A DNA stretch of 64,000 nt from Streptomyces sp. BHT-5-2 (GCF_019774615.1 NZ_CP081496.1:124001-188000), one strand, 5' to 3'; shown: positions 48,246-58,304, counted from the first letter of the stretch. The notes: a model not told the origin generated them from the sequence alone. A program made the numbers and translations.

Positions 48246-49454
48246 TTGAAAACCCTGCTTCGCACCCTCCTTGCGGCTCCATTTCTGGCCAGCACTATGG
48301 CCGCGGCTCCATCGGCTTCAACGGTGCCCGCGCAACCGGCTGGCGTTCCGTGCGCCAGCGGTACGTGCCGGGCCGCGTTCACCACCACAGGGTGGACCGA
48401 GTTCACTGTGCCCCAGGGCGTGCACAGCATCACCGCGTACGTATGGGGCGCAGGCGGTGGTGGAGCCGGTGGCGCCACGGGCGGCGGTGGGGGTGGAGGC
48501 GGAGGTACGGACGCGGCCACCATCTGGGCCAAGAACGTACGGCACGGTGGCGGTGGCGGCGGCGCCGGCGGCGGAGGCGGAGCGGGCGGAACCGGTGGGG
48601 GCGGTGGCACGTACGCCACAGGCCGCTTCACCGTGCAACCGGGCCAGAAGTTGAAGATCTTCGTCGGAGTCGGTGGCAAGGGCGGCGGCGCCGGCGGCGT
48701 GGGCACGCAGGGCGGCGCCGGCGCGAAGGACAGTCCCGGCAAGCGCGGTCAGGACGCGTACAACCCCGGCGACGGGGACAACGGTAGCGGCTCGAACATC
48801 ACCGACCCCAGGGTCGGCTGGTTGCTGGACGCCAGTGGCGGTGGCGGCGGCAAGGCAGCCGGCGGCGGCAAGGCTGGGGAAGGAGGCTGCAACGGCAACA
48901 CCGGGCCCAAGTGCGCGCGGTACCAGCAGACACCGTTCCCCACACCCGACCCGCCGACCTACGGTGAGCGCGGCGGTGACGGCGGAACACCCGGCCCCGG
49001 CGGTGTCGCCAGCACGGCCAGCTCCGGGGGGTATGCGGAGATCGGCAAGTCGGTCAAGGACGGCCAATGGTATGCGCCTGCCGCTGCCGAACAGGGCCGG
49101 GCCGGGAGCCCGGGGGCGTACGGCGGCCGGGGCGGTTGGGGTGCCTTGTTCACGGACCCGGACACGGTCCCGGCCAAGGGCGGGCAAGCCGGTCAGGGCG
49201 GAGCCGGCGGTGACGGCGGGAAGGGCGGTGCCGTCAAGGACACCTTGATCACGCCTCCGCAGGCCATCGGCCAAGGAGGCCAGGGCGGTTCCGGAGGCCG
49301 AGGCGGTGACGGCGGTGTCGGGGCACGCGGTGCGGCACGGGAGTACCTGGCCGAGAACTACGGGAAGGACGGACAGAAAGGCTTGGTAGGCACCAACGGC
49401 CAGCCAGGCGGAAACGGCTACGTACTCCTGACCTGGGACTCCACGCCGGCCTAG
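48246..49454 (+). CDS. Secreted glycine-rich protein
   Basis: 402 residues from TTG 48246 with AGGGAG six bases upstream. A signal peptide (LLRTLLAAPFLASTMAAAPSAS) precedes a small beta-sandwich-like start (TGWTEFTVPQGVHSITAYVW) and then long Gly-rich tracts (GGGGAGG units) interleaved with ordered segments such as GRFTVQPGQKLKIFVGVG and GYVLLTW. This pattern is that of bacterial glycine-rich cell-surface proteins. Two Cys near the middle (GGCNGNTGPKC) and a Cys pair after the signal may form disulfides. A strong terminator follows. Role unknown; surface matrix or adhesion is plausible. Confidence 0.75.
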   Translation: MKTLLRTLLAAPFLASTMAAAPSASTVPAQPAGVPCASGTCRAAFTTTGWTEFTVPQGVHSITAYVWGAGGGGAGGATGGGGGGGGGTDAATIWAKNVRHGGGGGGAGGGGGAGGTGGGGGTYATGRFTVQPGQKLKIFVGVGGKGGGAGGVGTQGGAGAKDSPGKRGQDAYNPGDGDNGSGSNITDPRVGWLLDASGGGGGKAAGGGKAGEGGCNGNTGPKCARYQQTPFPTPDPPTYGERGGDGGTPGPGGVASTASSGGYAEIGKSVKDGQWYAPAAAEQGRAGSPGAYGGRGGWGALFTDPDTVPAKGGQAGQGGAGGDGGKGGAVKDTLITPPQAIGQGGQGGSGGRGGDGGVGARGAAREYLAENYGKDGQKGLVGTNGQPGGNGYVLLTWDSTPA

Positions 49455-49483
49455 GTGTACAGGCCACGAGTCGCGAGCGCATG

Positions 49484-49514
49484 AGCCGCCTCCCGGGCAG
49501 TCCGGGAGGCGGCT
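49484..49514 (+). terminator. Terminator of glycine-rich protein gene
   Basis: A perfect 13-bp stem (49484-49496/49502-49514, arm AGCCGCCTCCCGG) with a 5-base loop, followed by TTCCC. Confidence 0.88.
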
Positions 49515-49672
49515 TTCCCACGTGAGCCACTTCGAGGGATCAAATGGTTCCTCGGTACCGTCGTCATCCACGATCACGATCTCGCTTTCGATCATTGCCC
49601 TCGCTCCGGCCCCCGCAGAGCGGGGCAAAGACAGGCAGCGTGGAGAAGTGGCCTCAAGCTCGGGTAGAGCGA

Positions 49673-50115
49673 CTACGGGCTCCACTCCCCCTCGCCTCTT
49701 CTCGCCGCTGCGTAGAACTGCCGGGTCTGCCGGAGGTCTTCGGCAATGCCTGCGGCGATGAGGGCTGCGCCGGGGGTGTGGCCGGAGCCGACATAGCGCC
49801 GGCACGCGTCCGTGAGCACGTCGGGGGCGTCACCCGGCTCGGCACCGACGGCGACGCTCTGGTACTCGGCGCGTTCGGCGCGCAGAGCGGTGTAAGTGGT
49901 GGAGTAGGCCCGGGATTTGGTGAGGATGTGGCCCCGGTAGCCGAGGGTGTGTGCCCAGGCCCGCAGTCTGAGCGGTTCCGGCTCCGGAAGGTCGAGGGTG
50001 TTGCCGTCCCGGTCCTTCTTGACCTGTTGGTCTCGAAGTCCGCGAGCTTCGGCTCGGGCCCGACCGCGCACCGCAGTACGCCGAGCCGCGAGGTGTCCAC
50101 AGGGATGGACTGCAT
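49673..50115 (-). pseudogene. Fused relics of integrative-element genes (small element protein + Rep C-terminus)
   Basis: From ATG 50115 (AAGGAGG nine bases upstream) the frame reads QSIPVDTSRLGVLRCAVGPE and then ADFETN, matching the small conserved protein of pSAM2-like actinomycete integrative elements. One base is missing after ADFETN; the next frame continues QVKKDRDGNTL and then switches at about 49990 into the C-terminus of the element replication initiator (LRLRAWAHTLGYRGH, LTKSRAYSTTYTALRAERAE). An internal deletion thus joined two genes. Non-functional. Confidence 0.75.
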
Positions 50116-50160
50116 GAGCGGTGGCCTCCTTGGCCATACAGAGATGAGACGTCACAAGAC

Positions 50161-50560
50161 GTCATTCGTGCTGCCGAAGGGCTCATCGAGGTAACCCACG
50201 GCAAGCGCAGCTACGTCCGCGCCCTCCCTACCCCGGCGGTCAGCTTCGAGCGGACCATCACTCGCAGCGGCAAGACGTTCCGCACTGGCCATCAGGACAC
50301 CGAGCCGGAGTTGATCTACGCGCTTCCCACTGCGGCCGGGCACAAGCTCGCCTGGGACGAGACCGTCAGCGCCCGGATGCCGCTCGACGAACGCGACGCG
50401 CTACAGGCCCCCGACGTGACCCCGATCCTGCTGGCCTCCCGGCTGACCCTCGGCACCGACCGGCGCCCCTTGATCCTCGAAGAGCTGCGCACCGGCGCCG
50501 GCCGTGCCCAACTCGCCTACCGCCTCACCGCCGACAGCCCCGCGCACACCGCCAGCCGAC
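50161..50560 (+). pseudogene. GntR-family regulator fragment
   Basis: The frame starting at 50161 reads VIRAAEGLIEVTHGKRSYVR, the end of a GntR winged helix, then an effector-like part (SFERTITRSGKTF, LILEELRTGAGRAQLAYRL). The start of the DNA-binding domain and a start codon are missing, and the end runs into unrelated sequence. KorSA-type GntR repressors belong to the same elements as the neighbouring Rep relic. Confidence 0.6.
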
Positions 50561-50652
50561 GACGGCCGTGCGGGGCGATGCCGGTAGCCGGACTATGGCT
50601 GGCTGTTGCCCCCGTCGTCGGCTGCGGCAGTGCCCGGAGCACGGTCAACGTG

Positions 50653-51693
<1,041 letters not shown>

Positions 51694-51802
51694 TCACCAT
51701 GGGTGGCTTGTGACGACAAATCTCGGGCCAGGAGCAAGGGCGCTTCAACGGCGCTCGGATGTACGCAAGCCGCGCAGCACTGCGCAGACTCCCTAAGGCG
51801 TG

Positions 51803-52030
51803 ATGCTGGTCGACCTCAGCCACCAGGCCAACTACCTCGGCAACCACACCCAGGCCATCAACCTTGCCCGCGCCGCCATCGAAGGCGCCGAAGGCAAGGC
51901 GACTCCGCGCGCCATGTCGATGTACTCGGCCATGGAAGGCCCTGGAAGCCCGCGCCCTTTCCAACATCGGTGACCACAAAGGCGCCGGCCGAGCCATGAA
52001 CGAAGCCGAGCCGTCCAGCCCAGCGGCCCG
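51803..52030 (+). pseudogene. TPR-type regulator fragment
   Basis: MLVDLSHQANYLGNHTQAIN and LARAAIEGAEGKATPRAMSMYSAME resemble the C-terminal TPR region of Streptomyces XRE/TPR regulators. After ME the frame is shifted by a 10-base tandem duplication (GCCCTGGAAG next to GAAGCCC), and ARALSNIGDHKGAGRAMNEA continues in another frame. The N-terminal DNA-binding part is missing. Confidence 0.55.
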
Positions 52031-52476
52031 ACACGCGGCGGCCAACACCCGTGCCGCCCCCGCCGACGTGAACCCTTCTTCCGGACTCCGAGCAGCGTCA
52101 ACCGTGGCCACGCCCACCGGGCAGGAGACGCCCGTCCCACCCAGCCGGCAGCAGCTAGCACGCCCTGGCGACCATCAGTACGCCATCGAGCCCGCTCACG
52201 CTCCCAACTCTTCACAGCGTCGTAGCAGACATAGCAGGAGCCGAGAAGCAACTCATTGACGGACTGTCGAGCACAAGGCATTACGAATACCCTGCCGAGA
52301 ATTCCGCACATCATTCATACAATCAGGCCCGCCTACTATGCCATTTATTCCCGCAGGAGAATTTTAACTAATTCCAGTGAGTCGTTAAGCGATAGTGCCA
52401 TATTTCGTTACTAACGTTGCCGCCGCACCAAGTCGATCAGCTACTGATCGACCCCTTCCACTCCATCGGAGAAGAA
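52031..52476. other. Intergenic region with AT-rich promoter
   Basis: About 445 bp after the TPR relic. From ~52260 to 52430 it is strikingly AT-rich for this genome and presumably holds the promoter of the secreted-protein gene. No other gene is seen. Confidence 0.45.
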
Positions 52477-52791
52477 ATGCGCAAGCTCCAGAAGGCTGCC
52501 GTATTGGTGGCCATCCTCGGCAGCGTCTCCCTTCTTGGTTTCGGCACCGCCAACGCCGCCGGCGGAAGGCAAGGCGGCAAGGGAGACGGCGGATTCAACA
52601 TCAGACAGGGAAGCCAGTGCCGGTCGCACGACGAGAACGTCAACGTGCTCGGCGAGGTCGGGATCCTCGATGGAGCGCTGGGTGACGCGCTCGGCGGTGA
52701 AGGCTCCCCCGGCGCCCAAAACACCACGATGGGCTCAAACATCGGCTGCAACAACAGCTTCGCCCTCGGCGGCAAGGGCGACAAGGAATGA
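52477..52791 (+). CDS. Small secreted protein, possible surface component
   Basis: 104 residues with ATG 52477 and GGAG upstream. A signal peptide (LQKAAVLVAILGSVSLLGFGTANA) precedes a Gly-rich start and a conserved-looking core (SQCRSHDENVNVLGEVGILD, then NTTMGSNIGCNNSF) with two Cys that may pair. The pattern NVLGEVG...LG(D/N)AL resembles small Streptomyces secreted proteins of chaplin/rodlin-like context, but it has no chaplin domain. A rodlin gene lies 1 kb away. Function unknown. Confidence 0.7.
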   Translation: MRKLQKAAVLVAILGSVSLLGFGTANAAGGRQGGKGDGGFNIRQGSQCRSHDENVNVLGEVGILDGALGDALGGEGSPGAQNTTMGSNIGCNNSFALGGKGDKE

Positions 52792-52797
52792 ACGCCA

Positions 52798-52830
52798 CCC
52801 CCGGCGCCCATCCCAGGCCGACGCCGGGGG
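52798..52830 (+). terminator. Terminator of small secreted protein gene
   Basis: CCCCCGGCG (52798-52806) pairs with CGCCGGGGG (52822-52830), 7 bases after the stop codon. Confidence 0.75.
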
Positions 52831-52944
52831 CACGCCTCATCCCGACCTCACACCCTCGGGCACGAAAGCCACCTGCCGAGCCTCTTGGGAGCTGGTAAGA
52901 ATCCCGAAGCTCAAGGCAGCGTCATCCGCAGCACGAACAGAGCT

Positions 52945-52981
52945 CCGCTGACCAAGCTCTCCGGTGAGGCTTGGTCAGCGG
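52945..52981 (+). terminator. Strong intrinsic terminator without an obvious gene
   Basis: A perfect 13-bp stem (52945-52957/52969-52981, arm CCGCTGACCAAGC) followed by CCCTTTCCTTTTT. No supported gene ends just before it, so it is probably a relic of a lost gene. Confidence 0.8.
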
Positions 52982-53360
52982 CCCTTTCCTTTTTGTCCCA
53001 CGCCAACGTGATCCGAAACCCCAGACGCAGTCCACTCGGAGTGGGTGTTAGAAGGGCCTCCCTTCATCAGAATGGGAGTTCTCATTAATCCACAGTCCCC
53101 GGATCGCACTGCCGGAAGCACAGTGCGAGCCGGGAACTACGGAAGCGTCCGCGCGATAGCGATACACCCCGAGTGCACACCCCTCAGCGGACGCTTACGG
53201 CCCCACAGTCCTCCAGACGGACAGCCAAGCCTTGGGCCACAAGTCGAGACTTTAGAGCCCGATTCATGCACGATTCACGACAACACGCGCATATGCCCTA
53301 AGCATTCGACTGCGGCCACTGCCGCTCATCAGCTTCCACCCGCGGCAGACGACGCAGACA
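52982..53360. other. Intergenic region with hairpins, no gene
   Basis: About 380 bp. Features: a short partial copy (53032-53063) of the repeat found at 53376 and 54450, a tight hairpin GAAGGG/CCCTTC (53051-53065), and CGCACTG/CAGTGCG (about 53105-53130). No coding signal. Confidence 0.45.
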
Positions 53361-53673
53361 GCCGAAAGGCCCCTCACACCCACTCACTCTGAGTGGACGT
53401 TCGAGGGGCCTCCCTGTGTCGGCAGAGGCGTTCTGGGCACCTCTGCCGACCGGACGACGGATCGCCAGCGCTCCGAGACACCGACACCGAGCGCGCTCAG
53501 CACCTCAACCCTCTCGACTTCTATGACGTCAGTCACGGCATCGGCGATCCGTCGTAAGGCATCGCTCACGTCACTGACCGTTTGCGCCGGTCGCCGGCTT
53601 CTTCACGCTCAGCGGCAGCAACTCCTCACCGCCCTGGCTCAGTTGTGGCCATGTATCGAACTGCGGGCAAACG
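53361..53673. repeat. Imperfect direct repeat, copy 1 (decayed 3' end of radical SAM gene)
   Basis: 313 bp, closely similar to 54435-54745. It includes two hairpins (AGGCCCCTC/GAGGGGCCT with inner CCACTCA/TGAGTGG; GTCGGCAGAGG/CCTCTGCCGAC), which look like the terminator of the radical SAM gene. It also includes a decayed copy of that gene's last ~32 codons (ELLPLSVKKPATGANGQ versus KLLPLSVKKPATSANPQ). Confidence 0.85.
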
Positions 53674-53779
53674 AGCGCCGCAAGCTCCCTTCCGAGCGAT
53701 TCGGCCAACCCGCTTCGGCCGTAGCGCCATAGGCGCACCCCCTGCCACCGAAAGCCCCAGGTACGGCCTAGCCCAGCTG

Positions 53780-54169
53780 TCACCCGTTATCGACGCCGTT
53801 GCTGCTCAGGACTGGGATCTGGTCGAGGATGTGCGAGAGCGGCTCGTCGCCCTTGGCCTGGGTGGAGTTGTCGGTGCACTGCTGGTTCTGTGGTGCGGAC
53901 AGAATCGGGATGTCCTGGAGCGAGACGATGTTCACCAGGCCGATGAGTTGCTGGATGTTGGCCTTGATGGGGATCGCGACGCAGGGCCGATTGAGGGTGC
54001 CCTCGATCAGGGACAGCTGCGGGTCCATAGCGCCGTGGGTAGCCGTGTTGCCGTATGCATCCTGCGCATGGTTGCCGTTACGTGTGCCCGTATCGGCTGC
54101 CGCCGGAGCGGCGCTCACCACGCCGAGGGTGAGCATGAGTGCTGCTGCTGCGAGAGCGTGCTTGATCAC
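53780..54169 (-). CDS. Rodlin
   Basis: 129 residues from GTG 54169-54167 with GGAA upstream. A signal peptide (KHALAAAALMLTLGVVSAAPAAA) is followed by the rodlin pattern: NTATHGAMDPQLSLIEGTLN, RPC, then QQCTDNSTQAKGDEPLSHIL. The two conserved Cys are present. Rodlins assemble with chaplins into the rodlet layer of aerial hyphae and spores. No chaplin gene is in the window. It lies alone between the two copies of the ~310-bp repeat. Confidence 0.88.
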   Translation of the reverse strand: MIKHALAAAALMLTLGVVSAAPAAADTGTRNGNHAQDAYGNTATHGAMDPQLSLIEGTLNRPCVAIPIKANIQQLIGLVNIVSLQDIPILSAPQNQQCTDNSTQAKGDEPLSHILDQIPVLSSNGVDNG

Positions 54170-54434
54170 TCTGTTCCTTCCGGTCTGGGGAACAGGCGAC
54201 TTTCGGAACGAATCCCCCACCGGCCCATCCCCCCACGGATGCGGCTGACACACAGGCCAGCCGATGACGGTCGTACGTCATGCTCGACAACTGGACTGCG
54301 ACGGAACCATATTTAAGGCGGATCCCCCACTCACGAGTGAACGGCTCCGAGCCCCAGAGCTTCTCGCACCGTCATGAGCGGTGGCGTCACGGCCCCAGCC
54401 CCCGGCGACCGTCAGAAACCAGGACCCACGCACA

Positions 54435-54745
54435 CCCGAAGGCCCCTCACACCCACTCACTCGGAGTGGACGTTCGAGGGGGCCTTCCTGTGTCGGCGGA
54501 GGCGTTCTGGGGGCCTCTGCCGACGCGACGGATCGCCGATGCTCCGAGACACCGGCACCGAGCGCGCTCAGCACCTCAGTCATCTCAAATCTCTGTGACG
54601 TCAGTCACGGCGTCGGTGATCCGTCGTAAGGCGTCGTTCGCGTTACTGGGGGTTTGCGCTGGTCGCGGGCTTCTTCACGCTCAGCGGCAGCAACTTCTTG
54701 CCGGTCGGGCCGATCTGGATGTGGGTGTCCATCTGCGGGCACACG
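54435..54745. repeat. Imperfect direct repeat, copy 2 (3' end and terminator of radical SAM gene)
   Basis: The intact partner of 53361-53673. It covers the last ~100 bp of the radical SAM coding region and ~210 bp after it, including the same two hairpins with compensating or slightly altered bases. Confidence 0.85.
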
Positions 54746-56589
54746 CCGCAGTCGAAGCACGGGGTCCAGCGGCAGTCCTCGACCTCGGTCTCGTCGAGGG
54801 CGTCCTGCCAGTCCTCCCAGAGCCAGTCCTTGTCGAGGCCGGAGTCGAGGTGGTCCCAGGGCAGGACCTCCTCGTAGGTGCGCTCGCGGGTGGTGTACCA
54901 GTCGACGTCCACGCCGAAGTCGGGCAGCGTCTTCTCGGCGCACTCCATCCAGCGGTCGTAGGAGAAGTGCTCGCGCCAGCCGTCGAAGCGGCCGCCGTCC
55001 TCGTAGACCGCGCGGATGACCGCGCCGATGCGGCGGTCGCCGCGGGAGAGCAGGCCCTCGACGATGCCGGGCTTGCCGTCGTGGTAGCGGAAGCCGATGG
55101 AGCGGCCGTACTTCTTGTCGCCGCGGATCTTGTCGCGCAGCTTGGCCAGGCGGGCGTCGGTCTCCTCGGCGGAGAGCTGGGGCGCCCACTGGAAGGGGGT
55201 GTGCGGCTTGGGGACGAAACCGCCGATGGAGACCGTGCAGCGGATGTCGTTGGACTTGGCGACCTCGCGGCCCTTGGCGATGACGTTGACCGCCATGTCG
55301 CCGATCTGGAGGACGTCGTCGTCGGTCTCGGTCGGCAGACCGCACATGAAGTAGAGCTTCACCTGGCGCCAGCCGTTGCCGTAGGCGGTGGCGACGGTCC
55401 GGATCAGGTCCTCTTCGGAGACCATCTTGTTGATGACCTTGCGGATCCGCTCGCTGCCGCCCTCGGGGGCGAAGGTCAGGCCGGAGCGGCGCCCGTTGCG
55501 GGTCAGCTCGTTGGCGAGGTCGATGTTGAAGGCGTCGACCCGGGTGGACGGGAGCGACAGGCCGATCTTGTCTTCCTCGTACCGGTCGGCGAGGCCCTTG
55601 GCCACGTCGCCGATCTCGGTGTGGTCCGCGGAGGACAGCGACAGCAGGCCGACCTCCTCGAATCCCGTGGCCTTCAGGCCCTTGTCCACCATCTCGCCGA
55701 TGCCGGTGATGCTTCGCTCCCGGACGGGACGCGTGATCATGCCGGCCTGGCAGAAACGGCAGCCGCGGGTGCAGCCACGGAAGATCTCGACCGACATCCG
55801 CTCGTGGACGGTCTCGGCCAGGGGGACGAGCGGCTGCTTGGGGTAGGGCCACTCGTCGAGGTCCATGACGGTGTGCTTGGAGACCCGCCACGGGACGCCG
55901 GAGCGGTTCGGGACGACGCGCGAGATGCGGCCGTCGGCGAGGTACTCGACGTCGTAGAACCGGGGGACGTAGACGTTGCCGGTGCGGGCCAGCCGGAAGA
56001 GGAGCTCCTCGCGGCCGCCGGGACGGCCCTCGGCCTTCCACTCGCGGACGATCCGGGTGATGTCCAGGACCGCCTGCTCGCCGTCGCCGATGACCGCGCA
56101 GTCGAGGAAGTCGGCGATCGGCTCGGGGTTGAAGGCGGCGTGCCCGCCGGCCAGCACCACCGGGTGGTCCTCGGTACGGTCCTTCGCCTCCAGCGGGATG
56201 CCCGCCAGGTCGAGGGCGGTGAGCATGTTGGTGTAGCCGAGCTCGGTGGAGAAGCTCAGGCCGAACACGTCGAAATCGCCGACCGGGCGGTGGCTGTCGA
56301 CGGTGAACTGCGGCACCTTGTGCTCGCGCATCAGCGCTTCGAGGTCCGGCCAGACGCTGTAGGTGCGCTCGGCGAGGACGCCGTCCTGCTCGTTCAGCAC
56401 CTCGTAGAGGATCATGACGCCCTGGTTGGGCAGCCCGACCTCGTAGGCGTCGGGGTACATGAGCGCCCAGCGGACGTCGCACTCCTGCCACGGCTTGACC
56501 GTGGAGTTCAGCTCACCGCCGACGTACTGGATGGGCTTCTGCACATGCGGGAGCAGAGCTTCGAGCTGCGGGAAAACCGACTCGGACAT
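54643..56589 (-). CDS. TIGR03960 B12-binding/radical SAM protein
   Basis: 648 residues from ATG 56589-56587 (ESVFPQLEALLPHVQKPIQY). The N-terminal ~230 residues resemble a cobalamin-binding fold. The radical SAM cluster motif is RGCTRGCRFCQAG (Cys-x3-Cys-x2-Cys). The C-terminal part has a further Cys set (CFDCGVCPQMD), probably for an auxiliary cluster. Its usual partner, TIGR03936, is encoded at 40677-41546. Proposed roles involve RNA or protein modification; the substrate is not established to my knowledge. Confidence 0.93.
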   Translation of the reverse strand: MSESVFPQLEALLPHVQKPIQYVGGELNSTVKPWQECDVRWALMYPDAYEVGLPNQGVMILYEVLNEQDGVLAERTYSVWPDLEALMREHKVPQFTVDSHRPVGDFDVFGLSFSTELGYTNMLTALDLAGIPLEAKDRTEDHPVVLAGGHAAFNPEPIADFLDCAVIGDGEQAVLDITRIVREWKAEGRPGGREELLFRLARTGNVYVPRFYDVEYLADGRISRVVPNRSGVPWRVSKHTVMDLDEWPYPKQPLVPLAETVHERMSVEIFRGCTRGCRFCQAGMITRPVRERSITGIGEMVDKGLKATGFEEVGLLSLSSADHTEIGDVAKGLADRYEEDKIGLSLPSTRVDAFNIDLANELTRNGRRSGLTFAPEGGSERIRKVINKMVSEEDLIRTVATAYGNGWRQVKLYFMCGLPTETDDDVLQIGDMAVNVIAKGREVAKSNDIRCTVSIGGFVPKPHTPFQWAPQLSAEETDARLAKLRDKIRGDKKYGRSIGFRYHDGKPGIVEGLLSRGDRRIGAVIRAVYEDGGRFDGWREHFSYDRWMECAEKTLPDFGVDVDWYTTRERTYEEVLPWDHLDSGLDKDWLWEDWQDALDETEVEDCRWTPCFDCGVCPQMDTHIQIGPTGKKLLPLSVKKPATSANPQ

Positions 56590-56717
56590 CTCGAACCTTC
56601 GTGGGCTGACAAGGGGCGACTCACAAGCGTAACCCGCCCGGGGGCACCCTCCGGCACGGCGATCCTGGAAGGCGGCGCCCCGGGACGCCGTGCGGACGGG
56701 CGGGGAGGCCGCCCCGT

Positions 56718-58304
56718 TCACCCCCGCAGCGCCTGGCGGAGCCCGCGGCGGGAGACCTTCGTCCAGAGCCCCGGCAGCTCCCGTTCCCGGCGGTCGGCCA
56801 GGGCCTCCTCTCGGCCGTGCAGCAGGCCGAAGGTGAAGCCGTTCTCGCCGGCCCGGTGGGCCTGGGCCGCCAGCTCGCGCAGGGCGGCGCGGGCGACCAC
56901 GCTGTCCTGGTGGTCGCCGAGCAGCTGCTGGAGCTGTTTGGCGCGCCGGGTGAACTTCCGGGCCGGGCGACCGAGCGCCGGGGTGGCCGCCTCCGCGGCG
57001 TACCGGGTGCGCTTGGCGGCCTTGCGGGCGTTGTGCAGCGCCTCGTCGCGGGCCGGTCCGGCGGGGGTGTCGAGGGCGTCCTCGACGCGGCGGGCCAGCC
57101 GCCGGTAGTCCTTGAGGACGGCGCCGGCGACGACGGAGCGGGCGGGGCGGGCGGCGGGGCCGCGCAGCGGAGGGGCGCCGAGCAGGGCGTGCAGGTCGTC
57201 CAGGAGGGCGAGGTAGCGGGGGCCGTCGAGGGCGTCGAGCAGCCGGTCGCGGGCGCCCGCGCCGCGCCGGACCGACCAGGTGCGCAGCCGGGCCCGGACC
57301 GGCCCCAGCCGCAGTGTGCGGGGTACCCCGGCCAGGGCGGTGGTGAGCCGGTCGGCGAGCACCTCCTGGTCCCGGCCGACGCCCAACTCCGCGGCCAGCC
57401 ACTTGAGTTCGACGCCCAGCGGGTCGGTGGCGGCGCGGTCGAGGACCTTGCCGTACGAGCGGAAGGCGCTGCGCAGCCGGCGGGTGGCGACCCGCATCTG
57501 GTGCACCGCGTCGGGCAGTTCGCGCCGGACCGCCGGGTCCAGCTCGACGAGGGCCCGCACCTGCGCGCGGACGTAGCGGAGGACGACGTCGCCGGCGGTG
57601 TCGGCGGAGCGGTCGGGGCCGTCGGCGCCCTCGGTGACCCCGGGGCCGTCGGCGGTGGGCCGGGTGGCGGCCGCCGGCGACGTCTCGGCCAGGGCGCGGG
57701 CCAGTTTCGACGGGGCCGCGGCGGGGCGCACACCGGCCTCGGTCAGCACCCGCTCGACCTCGTCCAGCAGCTCCTGGCCGGCGCCGACGCCCGGTGCCAG
57801 CTCGACCTCGATCTCCCGCCAGCGGGTCTTCCGCCGCACGCCCTCCGGGTGCAGCCGCCGGGCCCGCACCTCGTCCACCGCGACCTCGGCGAGCGGCCGG
57901 CCGGCGGCGTCGCAGAGGTCGTGGACGGTGCGCCGGGTGCGGAGGCGGACGAGGGGGACGAGGGCGGCGCCGCGGGTCCGGGAGCGGACCAGGGCGGTGA
58001 GTTCGGCGGGCGGGGCGTCGGAGAGCGGGGCGCGGATCTCGTCGCGCACCGCGCCGGTGACCTCAGGGAGCACGACCGGGAGTTTGAGGTGCCAGCCCTC
58101 GTCGGGGCCGCCGGTGCGCCGGCGGAGGGTGACACCGTCCGCGGCGAGGCGCAGGTCGGCGGTGTCGTAGTAGACGGCGTCCAGGTCCCGGGGGTCGCGC
58201 TCCGCCGCGGTGGCGACCCGGCCGGCGCGGGTCAGGTCGGGCAACCGGCCGGCGTCGGGGCCCGCTTCGTATTTCCGCTCGATTTCTCGCACGGTGTCCG
58301 CCAT
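56718..58304 (-). CDS. CYTH-CHAD domain protein
   Basis: 528 residues. The N-terminal CYTH domain (~1-200) has the signature EIERKYE and Arg/Lys/Glu triphosphate-tunnel residues. The C-terminal CHAD domain (~230-520) is helical with conserved His and Arg (HQMRVATRRLRSAFRSYG, ALHNARKAAKRTRYAAE). CYTH enzymes hydrolyse triphosphates or polyphosphate; CHAD domains bind polyphosphate. It lies between the radical SAM gene and rodA. Confidence 0.93.
   Translation of the reverse strand: MADTVREIERKYEAGPDAGRLPDLTRAGRVATAAERDPRDLDAVYYDTADLRLAADGVTLRRRTGGPDEGWHLKLPVVLPEVTGAVRDEIRAPLSDAPPAELTALVRSRTRGAALVPLVRLRTRRTVHDLCDAAGRPLAEVAVDEVRARRLHPEGVRRKTRWREIEVELAPGVGAGQELLDEVERVLTEAGVRPAAAPSKLARALAETSPAAATRPTADGPGVTEGADGPDRSADTAGDVVLRYVRAQVRALVELDPAVRRELPDAVHQMRVATRRLRSAFRSYGKVLDRAATDPLGVELKWLAAELGVGRDQEVLADRLTTALAGVPRTLRLGPVRARLRTWSVRRGAGARDRLLDALDGPRYLALLDDLHALLGAPPLRGPAARPARSVVAGAVLKDYRRLARRVEDALDTPAGPARDEALHNARKAAKRTRYAAEAATPALGRPARKFTRRAKQLQQLLGDHQDSVVARAALRELAAQAHRAGENGFTFGLLHGREEALADRRERELPGLWTKVSRRGLRQALRG

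Noticed and set aside
52535..52951. Possible second frame over and after the small secreted protein gene
   Set aside because: Overlaps the better supported signal-peptide gene and has no start signal or motifs; its end coincides with a terminator only by chance or as a relic.
53571..53783. Small gene between the repeat and the rodlin
   Set aside because: It is the decayed C-terminal end of the radical SAM gene within repeat copy 1, without its own start signals.
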